Positions 21,505-34,145 are shown, counted from the stretch's first letter. The stretch is DNA of 64,000 nucleotides from Perca fluviatilis (GCF_010015445.1 NC_053112.1:33911498-33975497); one strand, 5' to 3'. Translations and numbers: made by a program. The notes: generated from the letters alone by a model not told the origin.

Positions 21505-22680
21505 GATATTGACTTTGTAATGTGATTACAGGCATTTGAGGTGTTTCTAATGATGTTATCAGTAGAATGATGTCTGTTGCGGGGTTTTTTTTTATGACTT
21601 ACTGTAAGGTTATTTTCCTTTTTTTTTCTAAATTACTATGTGGTGAAATAGGAAAATGAACTGTGAACAGTTTGTAGTTATCATCTCTGAGAATACATTA
21701 CAATCCAAAACAATAACCTGAGCCAATGTTCAGTAGCAATGTAAAATCCCTGAGTAAATGATGTGAAATTAGCAGAAGTACAAATATACAGTGAAGCAAG
21801 GTGTATACAAAAGTTGCAACTACAATAACAGGACTAATAGGAAAGGTAAGTGTGGGTAGTATTAGGTACATGGTGTATGTGTGATTACCATGTGTCAGTG
21901 AGTGTGAGGACTGTCAGTGTGTGTAGGCAGAGGCCGTTTCAGCAGATGGCAGAGTTCAGTTGGATGACACTCTAAGAAAGAAACTATTCCTGAGCAGGGT
22001 GGTAAGGCCTCAAGGATCCTTGTATCACTTACCAGATACATTTTAGTCGTTCATTTTTCAGTATGTTGCTGTAGGCTACAACAAGTTGAACGAGAACTGA
22101 AAAGTACTGGACTGACTTACAGCACTAAGTTACAGCCTTAAGACCTCCAACCAAAACAGAAAACTTTCTTTGAATTGGTGCGTTTGTTTGTATGGAAACA
22201 AACACGCTTACAATGCCCCATGTTGTAAAGGTACCTTGTATAGAAAGTTGGGGTGTATTGGCAGCATTTGTCAAATATGGTCTAAAATGTATACAATGCC
22301 TTAAGATTTACTGAAAGAAGTATGGCCCATGAGCCATTGTTTGTTTTTACATTTTTCAAAATGAATAAAAATAAATTATTTAGTTTTAGCTACTATGTGG
22401 AAAACAGACGATCACCCCTAAACCATGGTAGGCAACTAGACAGTACGTAGTTAGTTGATAATAATTATCCACATCAAGGAAAGGTCTGGTAACACCAGCA
22501 TTTAAAACAGTAAAATTTTGCATCAAAATCTATTCATTTTCATGGAATTCTGCTGAACATTCGCTCGCATGTCCAAAGTTAAAAAGTATGTGCATTGATT
22601 TCTACTCTGATGAACTTTAACAGTTCTTTCACGCCGTTGACTAATGGCATAGCATCTTGACATTACTGATCTTTGAGGTT
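21505..22680. other. Noncoding DNA with a possible decayed LINE piece
   Basis: The part at about 21940-22030 (GCAGAGTTCAG, AAGAAACTATTCCTGAGCAGG) resembles a segment common in fish LINE-derived repeats. Otherwise nothing was recognised. Confidence 0.35.
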
Positions 22681-22689
22681 AGGGAAAGC

Positions 22690-23084
22690 TAGTCTCGCTT
22701 TGCCAGACCCTCCTCCAAAGCACGCTGAAGGAGGGTCTGGCCACTCCAAATAGCATTCAGGGATGGGAGGAAAATGTGCTCTGGTTTAATGGCATTTCTT
22801 TAAAGCAATCAGAATCGTCATGGGCGGTGCTAAACGCCGCATAAAGCCACTGCAAAATAGTTGTGCTAGAGAAAACTCATATTGGACAGATAGTCTAGCT
22901 AGCTGTCTCAATTTACCATGCAGAGATCTGAGGAGCAGTCAACAATAGTCCTGATAAATCGAATCCACAGAATTTTAAATTACAACAGAATGAAAGCGGA
23001 AGGAAACGGAAAATACATGCATCCGGTGGAATTTTCTGCTACACCGGAGCAATCCCGGAAGTGGAACCTTGAGGATATAGACTA
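22690..23084 (+). mobile_element. TAGTCT-family element, copy 4 (complete)
   Basis: A complete 395-bp copy runs from TAGTCTCGCTTTGCCAGACC to GGATATAGACTA, with perfect 8-bp GGGAAAGC duplications at 22682-22689 and 23085-23092. The subterminal hairpin (22705-22742) has a 12-bp CCAGACCCTCCT/AGGAGGGTCTGG stem. This is the best reference copy for the family boundaries. Confidence 0.9.
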
Positions 23085-23094
23085 GGGAAAGCCA

Positions 23095-25108
23095 GAGAGT
23101 CCAAATTGTAGGTGACACCATCCGGTTTCATTTACCCTCCTCTATCGAGTATAAACAACACCAAAAACAAGGAATGGTTTGCAGACAGTTATGAGTCGTT
23201 GGTACAAATATATGAATAAACTGTGTGAACTCTTTGTCCTATAAGCAATCAAGCTAACTACTAACTGATAGTTACAGTACACCAGAGAGCTATTTTGACC
23301 ACTGTCTTTGTGACTGATTAGGACTAGCATGTTCTCTGGCAGACTAACGTGTTAGCAGTTAACTCGCCAGCTACAGTAATTTACCAACTAACATTGCGAG
23401 TACTCCCTATATTAAGCTTCCTTGATCACATATTTCCCAAAGACGTGTAGTTAAATTTCGCTCTACTACTTTGTGGTGTAACCGGCACATTGTTGTTGTA
23501 TCTTGTGTCAAGCAGGTCCACTTTACTATGCACTGGCAGGTTTGCTAACATTTTCTCTCATAAAAGATGTTATGTTTCATTTACATTGTCTAAACTAAAA
23601 ACATTATTGTGGATGTATAGCATACATAGCATAGTATACTGTATGACCTACTGCAGACATGCAGATACACAAGGTGATATTTATTATGAAATAAAATTTC
23701 TGTATTTGGTTGATACATATTCACAGCCTTGATGTTGATTCATCATGAAAAATGATTTGCAACTTTTACACATTTATTTCAATTATGCTACTCATTTACA
23801 CATTGTGATAGTTTTCCATCACCTCTTCTGTCTACATATGTTCTTCTAGCAATATGAAGAAGCGAAGGCAGAATGACTTATAGAAATGTGCAGTGATCTT
23901 TTGACAATTTTAAAATTATTGCTGGAAAGTTTTATTATTCTTAGACATTGTGTGAGAGGTATTCATTACATTGTCAAGGAAGAGGAAAATTACCTATAAA
24001 GAAAGTACAGTAGGGGATAAAGTAGAGCCATGTGGCAGACATGTCAATGTGATAACCATGTCAAACGCATAGCCGGCTGACATTTTCAGCAGACTGTATT
24101 CTGATTAGTTTCTTTAGCACAGATTCATACAGTCGGCACTGACTGCGACAGACAGAGACACTGTAAAATAAAGATGAGATGCAGGAGGCGTGATTTGAGT
24201 TTGTGCCTCATGTGCTTTGAATTTCAATTTGTCTCTGATGAACACAGGCCCATAAATGCTCTCAGCAGGGTGTAATATGCCATTTCAGATCTACGGGTGA
24301 TGATTGATATAATTAGGAGTAATGGACTGGCTACCAATTATTATAATGAATGGAAGCTCTGACTTATTGTACAGAATAAGATCAGATTCCTCTATTGTGT
24401 GAGCCTCAGTCCATTGTTGATTTTTAAAATGGAATACTTCTTTGTATCAATACAATTTGCATGAATTTAGCACAAAAAACAGAAAGACATTGTCCCTCTT
24501 TGTGTAAAAAGTAAAACTGAAAAAATCCCCATGTACAATAATTTGCAATATCTCCATATACAATCAGTTGACATTATGTAGTTGATTGTAGCACGCTTAC
24601 ACTGATCCTCACTTAATCATGGTTTAGTCAGTGAAAAATCAACTGATGAACTTAGTTTCTTTCGGAAATATTTGAATTTAGCTTGAATATACGAAAGGGT
24701 TGTTGTTTTACTGAGATTCACATCAATGTGCAATAATGTCAGTTACTCATCTTTAAACTCCACCTCAAACAAAAAGTGGACGGATAGTTTAGTTTGAACA
24801 TCTTGCAGCTGCTGTATAGAATCTGCAAAGAATCTGAAATTGCATTCCAATGTGGCAAACAGTCACTTTGTTCTGGTTGAAATGACAAATCTATTATAGT
24901 ATATGGCATATATCATTTAATATTTATATAGGTATGTAATTAAGATAGAGCTTATCTAAAGTGCTTTACAGGACAATCAAGTGTACAGTAGTAGATTAGA
25001 AAGGAAGCAGATTTAAAAAGCCAACAAACACCTGCAGTAACACATGTACATAATTAAAAATATATGTCTTACTCAAACCAATGGGTAAATGTGTTTTTTA
25101 AGTGTTTT
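23095..25108. other. Repeat-poor noncoding DNA
   Basis: No gene was recognised. The stretch 24180-24410 has enhancer-like texture (GATGATTGATATAATTAGG, CCAATTATTATAATGAATGG). At about 24920-24980, TTTATATAGG and AAAGTGCTTTACAGG resemble a LINE 3' tail. ORFs are short. Confidence 0.4.
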
Positions 25109-25110
25109 TC

Positions 25111-25593
25111 TTAAAAGGTCCAATGTGTAGGAATTTCTCCCATCTAGTGTTGAGATCATATCGCATTCAACTCTCTTCCACCACACAGTTCAAAGTACGT
25201 ATTACAGCTACGGTAGCTTACATAATTCAAAAAGCCGGTCTCTTGCTCTTTTCAATATCCTTTTTCTTTTTCTGGGCAAAGAAGAAGACTCCTGTTCCTG
25301 AATTTTGGAATACGTGTGGTCCTTTAGCAGCATTAGCAGCACCTGTGAGTTTATCATGTGACAGCGAAAACGCGAAAGGCGGAGCAGTATGTCCTGTATG
25401 TCCCTTACCGGCTAACGTATTTCAAGATGGCGTCTACCCCAGTTCATGCGAATGCAAATGTAAAATTTCAAGCCAAAAGGAATACTTGGAATTGATGATG
25501 GTGGTAAATATTCATGAGAAAGGACAAGTTTGTGAACGGACAACAAAGATTTTGATTATGAACAACTAAACATGTTACACACTGGACCTTTAA
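25111..25593. mobile_element. TTAA-type MITE (TTAAAGGTCCARTGTGTA ends)
   Basis: The left end TTAAAAGGTCCAATGTGTAG pairs with the right end ACACACTGGACCTTTAA as inverted termini. TTAA at both borders matches the target site of piggyBac and Kolobok elements. The 155-residue ORF at 25102-25569 spans most of the element and has no transposase motif, so it is not called as a gene. Confidence 0.8.
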
Positions 25594-25599
25594 AGCAAT

Positions 25600-26765
25600 T
25601 AAATGAGATCATTTTGATGATTATATTGATGATAATATATTTTCCTGATTTTAATCCAGCTCTGTGTCATCTTTGTGTGCTCTGCTCCTCCATGCACTGG
25701 GGCCACGGAGGGAACCAAACACCGTTCATCTAAACACACTGCTTCTCTGGGATTGTGCATAAAAGGAGGAGGCTTTTGAGGATGGACCTCCAGTTTTCAG
25801 AAAGCTGTTAATGAACAAGAGAAGGACTATTTGTGGGAAAAAATAAATTCAACAGTTAACTATAAATGCCCAATTTGGATTTGAAAGATATAGGCCTATG
25901 GGTAATCAGATACAACATTGTTACTAGGAACTGCTAAAAAAGGAATGAAAAGGAAGTTACCGTAGCAATTATTATAATAATGAATAATTATGTAAATTTA
26001 GAGTGATTCTTTAATCAAATGTTATGAAATAATTGTTGGTTATTTTACTAAATTACCAGATGATTTACTAATGGATGCATTTATTTAATCATTCACAATA
26101 AACACACCCGGATCTTTTTCTAAATTTGCCACTACATGTTAGACAGCGAGACTGGCACCCCTCTGACAATGTTGATGTATATGTGTTTGTGTGTTTACCA
26201 CTTTCAGCACAGCATAAATATTAATTCTGGAACTATAATCTTTTCCACTATAAGGAATAAGCGATATCCTCAGGGTGTGAGAAGCATGTGATTGCAATTA
26301 CTCTACTTTATTCGCTCCTGGCATAACAATGTCATTAAAATGTCATCACACAGTTGGTGGGTTTTCTTTTCGTAGTGCACAGACCACTGCCAACCAGTGG
26401 TAGATTTATTTACGGTGATAAATTGGCAGATTTAAAATGTTGTGGCATCTTAAAGCCACAAGGGAATGGGAGGGGAGATGGTAAGAGAGTTTGTTGGATT
26501 TTGGCACTACAGTATGTAATGTAATAGAGGTTTCATCTACTGAAAAGTAAATTTGAACTGAGCTTTGTGTAGTTCCCAGAGGGTTTTCAAAATAGTATTA
26601 TATAGTTAATGGCCATACTTCCTTCTCTTTTCTAACTAAGAAGTATTAAAATAGATTAGTAATCTATTTAAATACATCTTCAACCCAGTAAAGCTGGAGA
26701 CGTCCAAAACATGGAATGCCACCCCCATCCGAACACAAGCTACATTTTGCTGCTGCTAAGTTATA
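25600..26765. other. Noncoding DNA, partly enhancer-like
   Basis: No ORF of note. The part at 26160-26460 is repeat-poor and motif-dense (TTCAGCACAGCATAAATATT, GTGATTGCAATTACTC, ATGTCATTAAAATGTCATCA). It could be conserved noncoding sequence, which alignment would show. Confidence 0.3.
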
Positions 26766-26773
26766 TCATAAAG

Positions 26774-27257
26774 CAGAGATCTTCAACAGAGGTTTCTCAG
26801 AGTTGCTGCAGGAGGGGGGGCACCAAATTATTATTTGATAGTGTATATAGATATATAAATATTTCTGAAAATATACATTAACATGAATCCAACATATTTT
26901 TTGTAAAGATACATCTTTTTTAATTTAACATTAAATTAAGAACAACAAGGTTTATTGGCCTTTAGGTAAGGTAGCCATCCACAGATACCATTAAGCTTAA
27001 AGATTCACTATTCCACATTTTAACATTAAAACATGATTTATAAATATATGAATATGTCAACAATGATTTTAATCGCTTAGTGTTGTATGCACCATACAAC
27101 GGTATATCTGAAGGCTCTAGGCTGCCCTACATGTTATTGTAGGCTCAGTATAATATGCAGCTGAATTTTATACATTATACAGTATATAGTAAGGGGTCCC
27201 TTTTCCATCTCTTTTTCAGCTGAGGGGTCCTTGGCCTAAACAAATTAAAGACCCCTT
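26774..27257. mobile_element. hAT-like MITE with perfect 8-bp duplication (TCATAAAG)
   Basis: The element starts CAGAGATCTTCAACAGAGG and ends TTAAAGACCCCTT, imperfect inverted termini of the CAGGGGTCTTCAA kind. TCATAAAG flanks both sides at 26766-26773 and 27258-27265. A near-terminal GCTGAGGGGTCCTTGGCC lies at about 27220. It is 484 bp with no coding capacity. The 8-bp duplication and CAG-type terminus point to hAT. Confidence 0.82.
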
Positions 27258-27265
27258 TCATAAAG

Positions 27266-28200
27266 CATCGGAAAGTGGTTAACAACTACGATCAGCTTCT
27301 TCACATTTAGTTCAAGACTTTAGTTGAGTGGAGGAGGAAACAACTTTCCGTTTCTACGGGGAAGGGGACTAATGCCGCTCTTTCTGCAATCAGTGTCCTC
27401 CCTCTCCACACTGATTTGCATTCTGTTATTCAACGGGGACTTTGTCAGGGATCAATGTAGCACTTAATTCCTAATGGAACTCTGTAAAAGTCCAAATGAA
27501 GATGGAACAATCAGCCCTCCTATTGATGCACGTTACTGTTTAGGTTGCTTCCATTGTCTTGATTTTCTGTAATGAAAATGGAGACTGACAAGACCGATCC
27601 ATATTGTCTCTGTCCTACATGATTCCCTTATTCCTCACTATATTAGGCTACATTGTGTTCCCAATTAGCATATTCAGTTCACGGGACTGTCCTTTATGCA
27701 ATAATGGATTGTAGAAGAATCCCATCACAGAATTCCCAGGCTTATACACAGCTGTGCCCATTCAATGTTGAGCTTCATAAGGGGCCCTTGAGGCTTTCTT
27801 ACAACAGTCCTGAAGAACCTGAAGAGTTTGCTGTGTCTTTTAATCATAAGACATTCATATCTGCATCCTTTAGATATCTGTCATTAAGCCCAGCTATCAG
27901 TGGTGTTAAATAGATGTTTTCTTTCCCCTCAGCATAAAATGTTAAAGCTTCAAAAGTTACAAAGACAGAGAACTTGGCACTGTGTACAGAACATCATTTT
28001 CTGTAAATACTTTTTCAGCTAGAGGTAAATACAATTTAGTTATAAAAGCATAAAGGCCTCAAAACATAATTGTACCCATGCCAGTGATTGTAGCTATATG
28101 TACCAATGTCAGTCATGCACCACTTTGATCCAGAGGTAACACTTCATTTGAATGGGTGTGCATAAGACTGACATGACAACTGTTATGAACATGAAGGAGT
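27266..28200. other. Noncoding DNA
   Basis: No gene or family was recognised. The ORF at 27653-27913 has no supporting signal. Confidence 0.45.
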
Positions 28201-28214
28201 CATTTTGAGTGTTC

Positions 28215-28390
28215 ATGACTGTTGGTTTGGGCATCTGGTAAGGATGCCCCCTGGGCGCCTCCCTAGGGAGGTGTTCCAGGCACGTCCAGCTGGGAGGAGG
28301 CCTTGGGAAGACCCAGGACTAGGTGGAGGGATTATATCTCCACCCTGGCCTGGGAACGCCTCGGGATCCCCCAGTCGGAGACAATACAAC
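28215..28390 (+). pseudogene. LINE C-terminal fragment (GHLVRMPPGRLPREVF)
   Basis: The translation WFGHLVRMPPGRLPREVFQ is a hallmark of the C-terminus of a fish non-LTR retrotransposon polyprotein. It is followed by a GRRPWEDP segment and, after frame slips, by a LAWERLGIPQSE-like tail (about 28325-28385). It is a 5'-truncated copy without the reverse-transcriptase core. Confidence 0.75.
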
Positions 28391-28619
28391 CAGTCAATGT
28401 CTTTGTAATGACAACTTGACATTAAACTAGACAACATAACCATCCGTCATAAATATGTCATGACAGGCCCAATTATCTTTAAACTTTAATAAACTATTTA
28501 GCTTTAATTGTTAACATTACATTAAACTCTCATGGAGAGGTTGGTTTTTACATTGGCTGTCATGAGATTTCATCATCAAATGCTTATATGTCATGAATAA
28601 TATCCATAACCTCAAGTAA

Positions 28620-28735
28620 AGTAGCATTGTCACTGGGAGCATGCTAGCATGCTGATGTTAACATTTAGCTCAAAGCACCTCTATGCCTTAGTACAACCCT
28701 TACACAGCTGTAAACTCTTAGTAATGTTTGTATGT
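28620..28735. repeat. GCATGCTAACA-type interspersed repeat, copy 2
   Basis: GAGCATGCTAGCATGCTGATG, then TTAACATTTAGCTCAAAGC and TACACAGCTGTAAACTCTTAG. The word order matches the 13790-14040 copy. Confidence 0.6.
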
Positions 28736-28993
28736 TGATAGGAGATAGAGTTTGTTTGTATTTGTGAATATGTGAATGCTCATTTATATTAAAGAGAGGG
28801 AAAAAGATCTTCAGGATCTCTGCTTGGTCAAAAGGATTGTGGTGACTAACTGCTGTGAGCAAGTTAGTTTACCACACATTTTCACTGATTTTTTTCACAT
28901 TTTAGTCCTGGCTCTAGAAAGTACCCAAATATTCATTCAGTTACACATAAAAAAAACCCCTCCTCTTATATCGTGTCTTTATTATTATATATC

Positions 28994-29246
28994 TAGTCTA
29001 AGTCAACGACGTTTCATTTCCAGGATTCCCAGAAATCCCGCCCGATGTCCCTAATTTCGGCCGGATGTCCCTCACCTTTCCCTTTCTTTGTATTGGCATT
29101 CTAAACTCAGGTCAATTTCTGAGGACTATGGTTAACTGCTCCTCAGATCTCTGCAGGGTAAATGCAGATGGCTAGCTAGACTATCTGTCCAATCTGAGTT
29201 TTCTGTTGCACGAATAAAACAACCTTTGAACATACTCGTTCCTCGT
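28994..29246 (-). mobile_element. TAGTCT-family element, copy 5 (minus, truncated)
   Basis: Starts TAGTCTAAGTCAACGACG and follows the family on the minus strand through CTTTGTATTGGCATTCTAAAC, GGACTATGGTTAACTGCTCC and CAATCTGAGTTTTCTGTTGC. It then breaks off near GAACATACTCGTTCC. The end carrying the hairpin is lost. Confidence 0.82.
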
Positions 29247-29249
29247 ACC

Positions 29250-29805
29250 TCCTCCACAGCACAACAATTTTAGTAGAGAGATGAGGCATGTTACTAAAAT
29301 CAGAGATGTTGCAGAAGTTGGAATTCTGAGCTCTGACAGTGGGGGCAGAGACGCTTGTATTCGGCTTTTCCTCAATATGTTTGGGTCCCCTACATGCGCT
29401 AACCGCTGAAACCAGAACAAAACACCCACAGTAGACTGTAACCCTCCCACAATGCACTCAAAACACAAAGGGCGACACAGTGGTGGCGAGTCTTCTGGCA
29501 GCTCTTCACACTGACATGTCCACTAAGAAGTGATGGATGATCCACTGTGGAGTCCCTCTGCAGGCAGAGAGGCACAGATGCTCAAGTTTGTCCAGTCCAA
29601 ATACTTTCTAAATATATTTCTAAAAAATCCCAGAGCTGACACTTCGCTGGGAGAAAGCTGTTCAGTTTAACAGAGACAATTTACACAAACCATCAAAGCC
29701 TCACCTCCCTGAATCGTGGCAAGAAATTTAATTAGTGTGGGGCAGATGAAAAAACTAAACATGAATGACTTATACTACAATGCAGAAAGAAAGACATTGT
29801 GTTGT
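29250..29805. other. Noncoding DNA before the GT tract
   Basis: No gene was recognised. The overlapping minus ORFs at 29176-29468 run into the TAGTCT element and are not real. Confidence 0.5.
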
Positions 29806-29807
29806 GT

Positions 29808-29891
<84 letters not shown>

Positions 29892-29913
29892 GTGTGTGTG
29901 TGTGTGTGTGTGT
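29808..29913 (+). repeat. (GT)n microsatellite, long
   Basis: GT units run for about 106 bases with a single AA interruption near 29889. It is one of the longest simple tracts in the window. Confidence 0.98.
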
Positions 29914-29919
29914 CAGAAG

Positions 29920-31490
29920 AGTTAGACAGTAAGCCCTATAATGAAGAAAGCTGGGGGACAGAACAGTTTTAAAACCATACAGCAAATCAAGCTTGTTATA
30001 GTTCACTGCAACTAGAATTAGCTAGGACCTAGTATAGATAACAAAAACAATGTGTTTTGCCCAAGAAATACAATGGCAACTTAAATAAAGCAAATCCAAT
30101 CATTTTATTTCTTAGTCTTTTGATCATTGTAGCCAATATGAAATAGTATTTGTCGAGTAAGGAACAGATCCAGAACATAGCCTGAACCGAACCACTCGCA
30201 ATCACAAAAGATCCATGTGGAGAAAACCCCAAAAAAGGAAAAATCTCAAAAATGAAAATGACAATGTCTAGAAACAGTAACATAAGCCAACTTTTAAAAG
30301 AACAGACTGAAAATAAAAACAGAGTAAACATACCTCATTCCCCACCACTATACTCTGTATTACTCACAGCTGATCATTTAGACTATAATTGAGTAGGTAA
30401 TATTAATCAAAAACATTCAAGCAAAACATTCCTCTTTCTTTTAAACCCAAACTGTAGAGGTATAGAAGACTTTTATGATTTCATTTAAATGTTGGAGTTT
30501 ACCTTACTTATAGCCTGAAATGTATTAACCATCCAGAAATAAATAGCCAGGCCTTTTGTTAATTATGGTGGAAGTGTCATGATTAAGGATTTTACTCATT
30601 AGACGGGCCAATGCCAATGGTGTAACTGTGGTAATCCACAGTGAAATTACAGTCCGCTGGCAGAAGCCATATGGTGCTTGTAACTCAAAACCTCCAGTGT
30701 TTAATTAATCATAAATGTGACCTGGGTGCCTTTTGCATTTTGAGAAAATGAGATTAAAGCATAAGCCTGTTTTTTATGTTCCCAAGTACCCTTTTACATA
30801 TGTGCAAAATTAAGGCAATTAAGCTTTAAATAATGTTAATTGCTCATTTCAATCAAATGTTCACTCTATATAATGGCAGTCAAATGAATTATGCCTTGAT
30901 AGTGTAGGTGTCAAAATTAGCTATTATCTACTGATTAATGGGCTTTTCCAGCTATTAAAGAAGCAAGTCTTCTTTAATATTCCTGCAGCCAGTGGCCTTT
31001 TAGTTAGTTAATGTGTTATAATTCAAATACATCCATTGTGAGCTATCAATTCTAGTTCAATTCTGTTTAAATCATTTAGCATATTTGACCCTGGAACACG
31101 TATGAGTTCTCCACTTAGTAAAAGCAATATTTCTTCAATTGCCATTCAAGTGCAAATTGAGCTTTTTTACTATTTCACAAATTCCCTTAAAATGCATCTT
31201 TCTTGCTTACATTCTACTGTTTTCTTTATCACCCAACACATTATCCAATTCACTCTGAAATCAGTATTACCTCGACAGAAGTGAAATGAGTTCACCTCTT
31301 TCTGAGGGAATGTGTATTCATTTAAATGTTTATTAGTAGAGTTGAATACACAATTGACTTTGTACAACCTCTGTGAGGGTTAGCCTGACCCTGACAAATA
31401 AAGACATAGATTTTACATCTATATCTCCCTGAGATATCATCTCTTCACTAATTGATACTGGTGGTAACACACCAGTACTCTTTGGATAGT
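29920..31490. other. Repeat-poor stretch, strongest candidate conserved noncoding region
   Basis: No repeat or gene is seen. Between about 30530 and 31060 homeodomain-type motifs are dense: TTTAATTAATCATAAATG at 30700-30717, GATTAAAGC near 30750, AATTAAGGCAATTAAGC near 30808, and CTGATTAATGGGC at 30931. This texture is typical of developmental enhancers, but it is only a composition argument. Confidence 0.35.
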
Positions 31491-31493
31491 TTA

Positions 31494-31819
31494 TTAAAGG
31501 TGCCGTAGGTAGGCTTGGGAAGATCCAGGACTTAGCCAAAAAATGTGAACATCGACAAATTCTTAGTCCATCCCCCCTTACTGCTAAAGCCCAAAACTGT
31601 CTCCTAAGCCTCTCCCCCCACAAGGGAGAATGAATGTGTGTGAATGAGCAGTGATTGACACGCAGTTAGACAACCCCCCCGGCCCTGATTGGTGCATCTG
31701 AACAGGGAGTCAGATTATTTTTGTTTTGAATGACCTGCTTCATGTAGTTCTACTCGAACATAGTCAGTTTCAGCAAATATGACAGAAAGTTTTATAAGGC
31801 TTACCTACTGCACCTTTAA
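31494..31819. mobile_element. TTAA-type MITE (TTAAAGGTGCMGTAGGTA ends)
   Basis: The left end TTAAAGGTGCCGTAGGTAGGC pairs with the inverted right end GCTTACCTACTGCACCTTTAA, about 21 bp with few mismatches. Borders are TTAA at 31494-31497 and 31816-31819. It is 326 bp and has a GC-rich middle (CCCCCCCGGCCCTGATTGG). It is a different family from 25111-25593 but has the same target preference. Confidence 0.85.
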
Positions 31820-32089
31820 TGAGATGATGACTTAAATATGAGATGTGACCCCTGATGCTGACTCCTGCAGCTATTTTACTTTGATTTTAGGAGAAACTGA
31901 ATGTCTTTTTCTTTTTCATTGTTTTTGACAATGAAAAAAAACAACAGAACCAACAAGTAATCCAAATTAAGATACAAAATACTTTTGTTGGTCTATGCCT
32001 TCTACGACACAGAAGCATTTTTGACGCCCCTATCGGTGGGACAGCTGTTGCAAGTCACTGTTTCAAAAAAATCAGTCAGTTTTATAATG

Positions 32090-32345
32090 TGACAACCAGT
32101 CAAGGTCTGGTTAGGTTTGAGAAAGTGAGTTGGTCAGGTTTAGGGAAGGGTGGGGGGTTAGAGTTAGGCTTGCACATAAAAACCCAACGTTGGGGGGCAC
32201 TGGCTGAAACAACTGGTTCTCTCTCTCTTCTTGGGGGGACAGTGTTAAAACAGCCTCACATGCATTTAAGACCAAATCCAAAGGGTTGAATCATGCCGCA
32301 GAAAGAAAGCACTCGCCCAAACCCCTGTTCAGTCACTAGCATTGG
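32090..32345. repeat. TTTAGG-type interspersed repeat fragment
   Basis: GTTAGGTTTGAGAAAGTGAG and GGTCAGGTTTAGGGAAGGG, then a GGGGGGC and TTGGGGGGAC segment. It resembles the block at 3400-3540. No ends were found. Confidence 0.4.
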
Positions 32346-32429
32346 TGCCTCCAGGTTGGCTAAGGGCTCAATCAGACACTAGAGACCTTTCTCACAGAAG
32401 ACATTTTGACTTAAAAATCACAGGTGTTA

Positions 32430-32592
32430 TAGTCTTGCATTGCCAGACCTACCTCCACAGCGCTGTGGAGGAAGGTCTTGCTAGCTCACACAACAATCCG
32501 GGATAGGAGAGAAACGTGCTCTGGTTTATTGGCATTTCTTTAAACCAAATTAGCCTCTGGAAGGAACTTGTTTTGGTGGAAAATGTGCACGT
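32430..32592 (+). mobile_element. TAGTCT-family element, copy 6 (5' part only)
   Basis: Starts TAGTCTTGCATTGCCAGACC and has the hairpin with a near-perfect AGCGCTGT centre (CTCCACAGCGCTGTGGAG). It then reads GTTTATTGGCATTTCTTTAAACC and GAAGGAACTTGTTTTGGTGG, with a deletion between. Similarity stops near 32590. Confidence 0.82.
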
Positions 32593-32599
32593 AGGAAGG

Positions 32600-33415
32600 C
32601 TCTGGATTGTGTGATGAGAATTTTCTTCAAAGAAAAGATAACTATAATTTGATTGTCAGTTCTAGCTCAGAGAATATCCAGCCGAAAATAATAATAATTA
32701 TACTGTAGCTGCTCTGCAGCGATGGTCGGGGTCATTATCATGTGTTCATGACAGTGCCATGTCACTCTTATGTAGATACCTTCAAGTAAAGTGTTACCCA
32801 AATATAAAAAAAAAAAAAAATTCACGTTTTGAGATAAAATTCAGAAATTTTGCACACTATATCTACAGTGACCTCAAAATGTAATGAATTTCAAATCAAA
32901 GATTTTGTTTGGAAGCAATTGCAGTATTTGTTTACACTACTATATGCAGTCAAAAGTTTTAATGCACTGTGGGCTCAATTTTCAATATTTAAAAAAACTG
33001 AATGGTAAATTTGTGGAGGAAAGTCTTGAGATGAAGTTCCAAAAATTTGGTGTCAACTGAAACAAAAATGTGGGAGGAGATAGGTTTAAGAAGCTTTGCA
33101 GTTTTTGCAAAAAGTAGAGTAATGGACTTCAAAATTGCTACTGGGTAAAAGCAGAGTATATTTTCCTCTCTATTAAGGCTACAGTTTGACGTAAGTTGTG
33201 ACGTTGTACAATGTATGGTTGATTAGTTATACATTTAATGAATAAATCCACCATATGGGCTATTAGCATACAAATTGGACTGATTAAGTTTGGCATAGGA
33301 CTGGACTTGTGTGCAAAGTTTGGTGAGTTTCTGCGCATGGGAACATGGATTTCTTAGGAAGAAGAAGAGAATACCGGCAAAAACAATAAGGTCCACGCAG
33401 CTCCGCTGCTCGGCC
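32600..33415. other. Noncoding DNA
   Basis: No gene was recognised. There is an A-run near 32806-32820. Confidence 0.45.
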
Positions 33416-33418
33416 CCT

Positions 33419-34135
33419 AATAATAATCATTTTATTTATATAGCACTTTTCAAGCATTACACACAAAGTGCCTTCTAGATTAAAAGATTTACAGGATATT
33501 AATTGATATATTAGGAATCAGAAACCCATGTAAGCCCCCCTCCCCCCATGACATACAAAAATTAGAACATTAGATCACAAATTTAAAGCAGCACTTCATA
33601 AAATGGTGAAAGTGTAAGTTAGAATGTCAATAACAGAAACATGTATGGAAATGCATCTAAATACTAAAATTATAATACAAATCAAGCATAATTTAAATAC
33701 GTAATGACAGTGAAGTTCAAATAAAGCCATAAACAATAGCAAAAAAAGGAAATATGCAGTGTTGCGATAATGGAAAAGAAGACATAGCTTTAGGCCATCT
33801 TGTAAAAATTAGTTTTAAGGTGGCACTTTAAAGCTGCAGTGGAGTCAACCAATCTCACACTGAGAAGGCTTGAAAGCCAAGGGGCCGTAACCAAAAACGC
33901 ATGGTCACTCTTAGTTTTTCAGTCTGGTTGGTGGAATAGCTCAAAGATTTTGAAGGGGCCTGGCTGGGCTATAAGGTGTTCTAAGGTGCTCTCTAATGTT
34001 ATCTGGAGCCAGACCATGGGTGGCCTTGTATGTAATTAATACAATTTTAAAATGTATTTGAAACCTAATGGGCAACCAGTGCAGTGATACTAAAAATTTT
34101 AGTGATATGACAGAATCTCCTAGACTTAGTTAATA
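33419..34135 (-). repeat. Retrotransposon 3'-tail-like repeat (AATAATAATCATTTTATTTATATAGC type)
   Basis: Begins TAATAATAATCATTTTATTTATATAGCAC, the reversed signature of a fish LINE or SINE 3' end. At 33830-34110 a body typical of a dispersed fish repeat follows: GGCCTTGTATGTAATTAATAC, GGGCAACCAGTGCAGTGATAC. It reads best on the minus strand. No coding part was recovered. Confidence 0.5.
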
Positions 34136-34145
34136 ATCTCAAAAT

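Noticed and set aside
25102..25569. 155-residue ORF on plus
   Set aside because: It lies almost wholly within a TTAA-type MITE whose inverted ends are clear, and shows no transposase or other domain motif.
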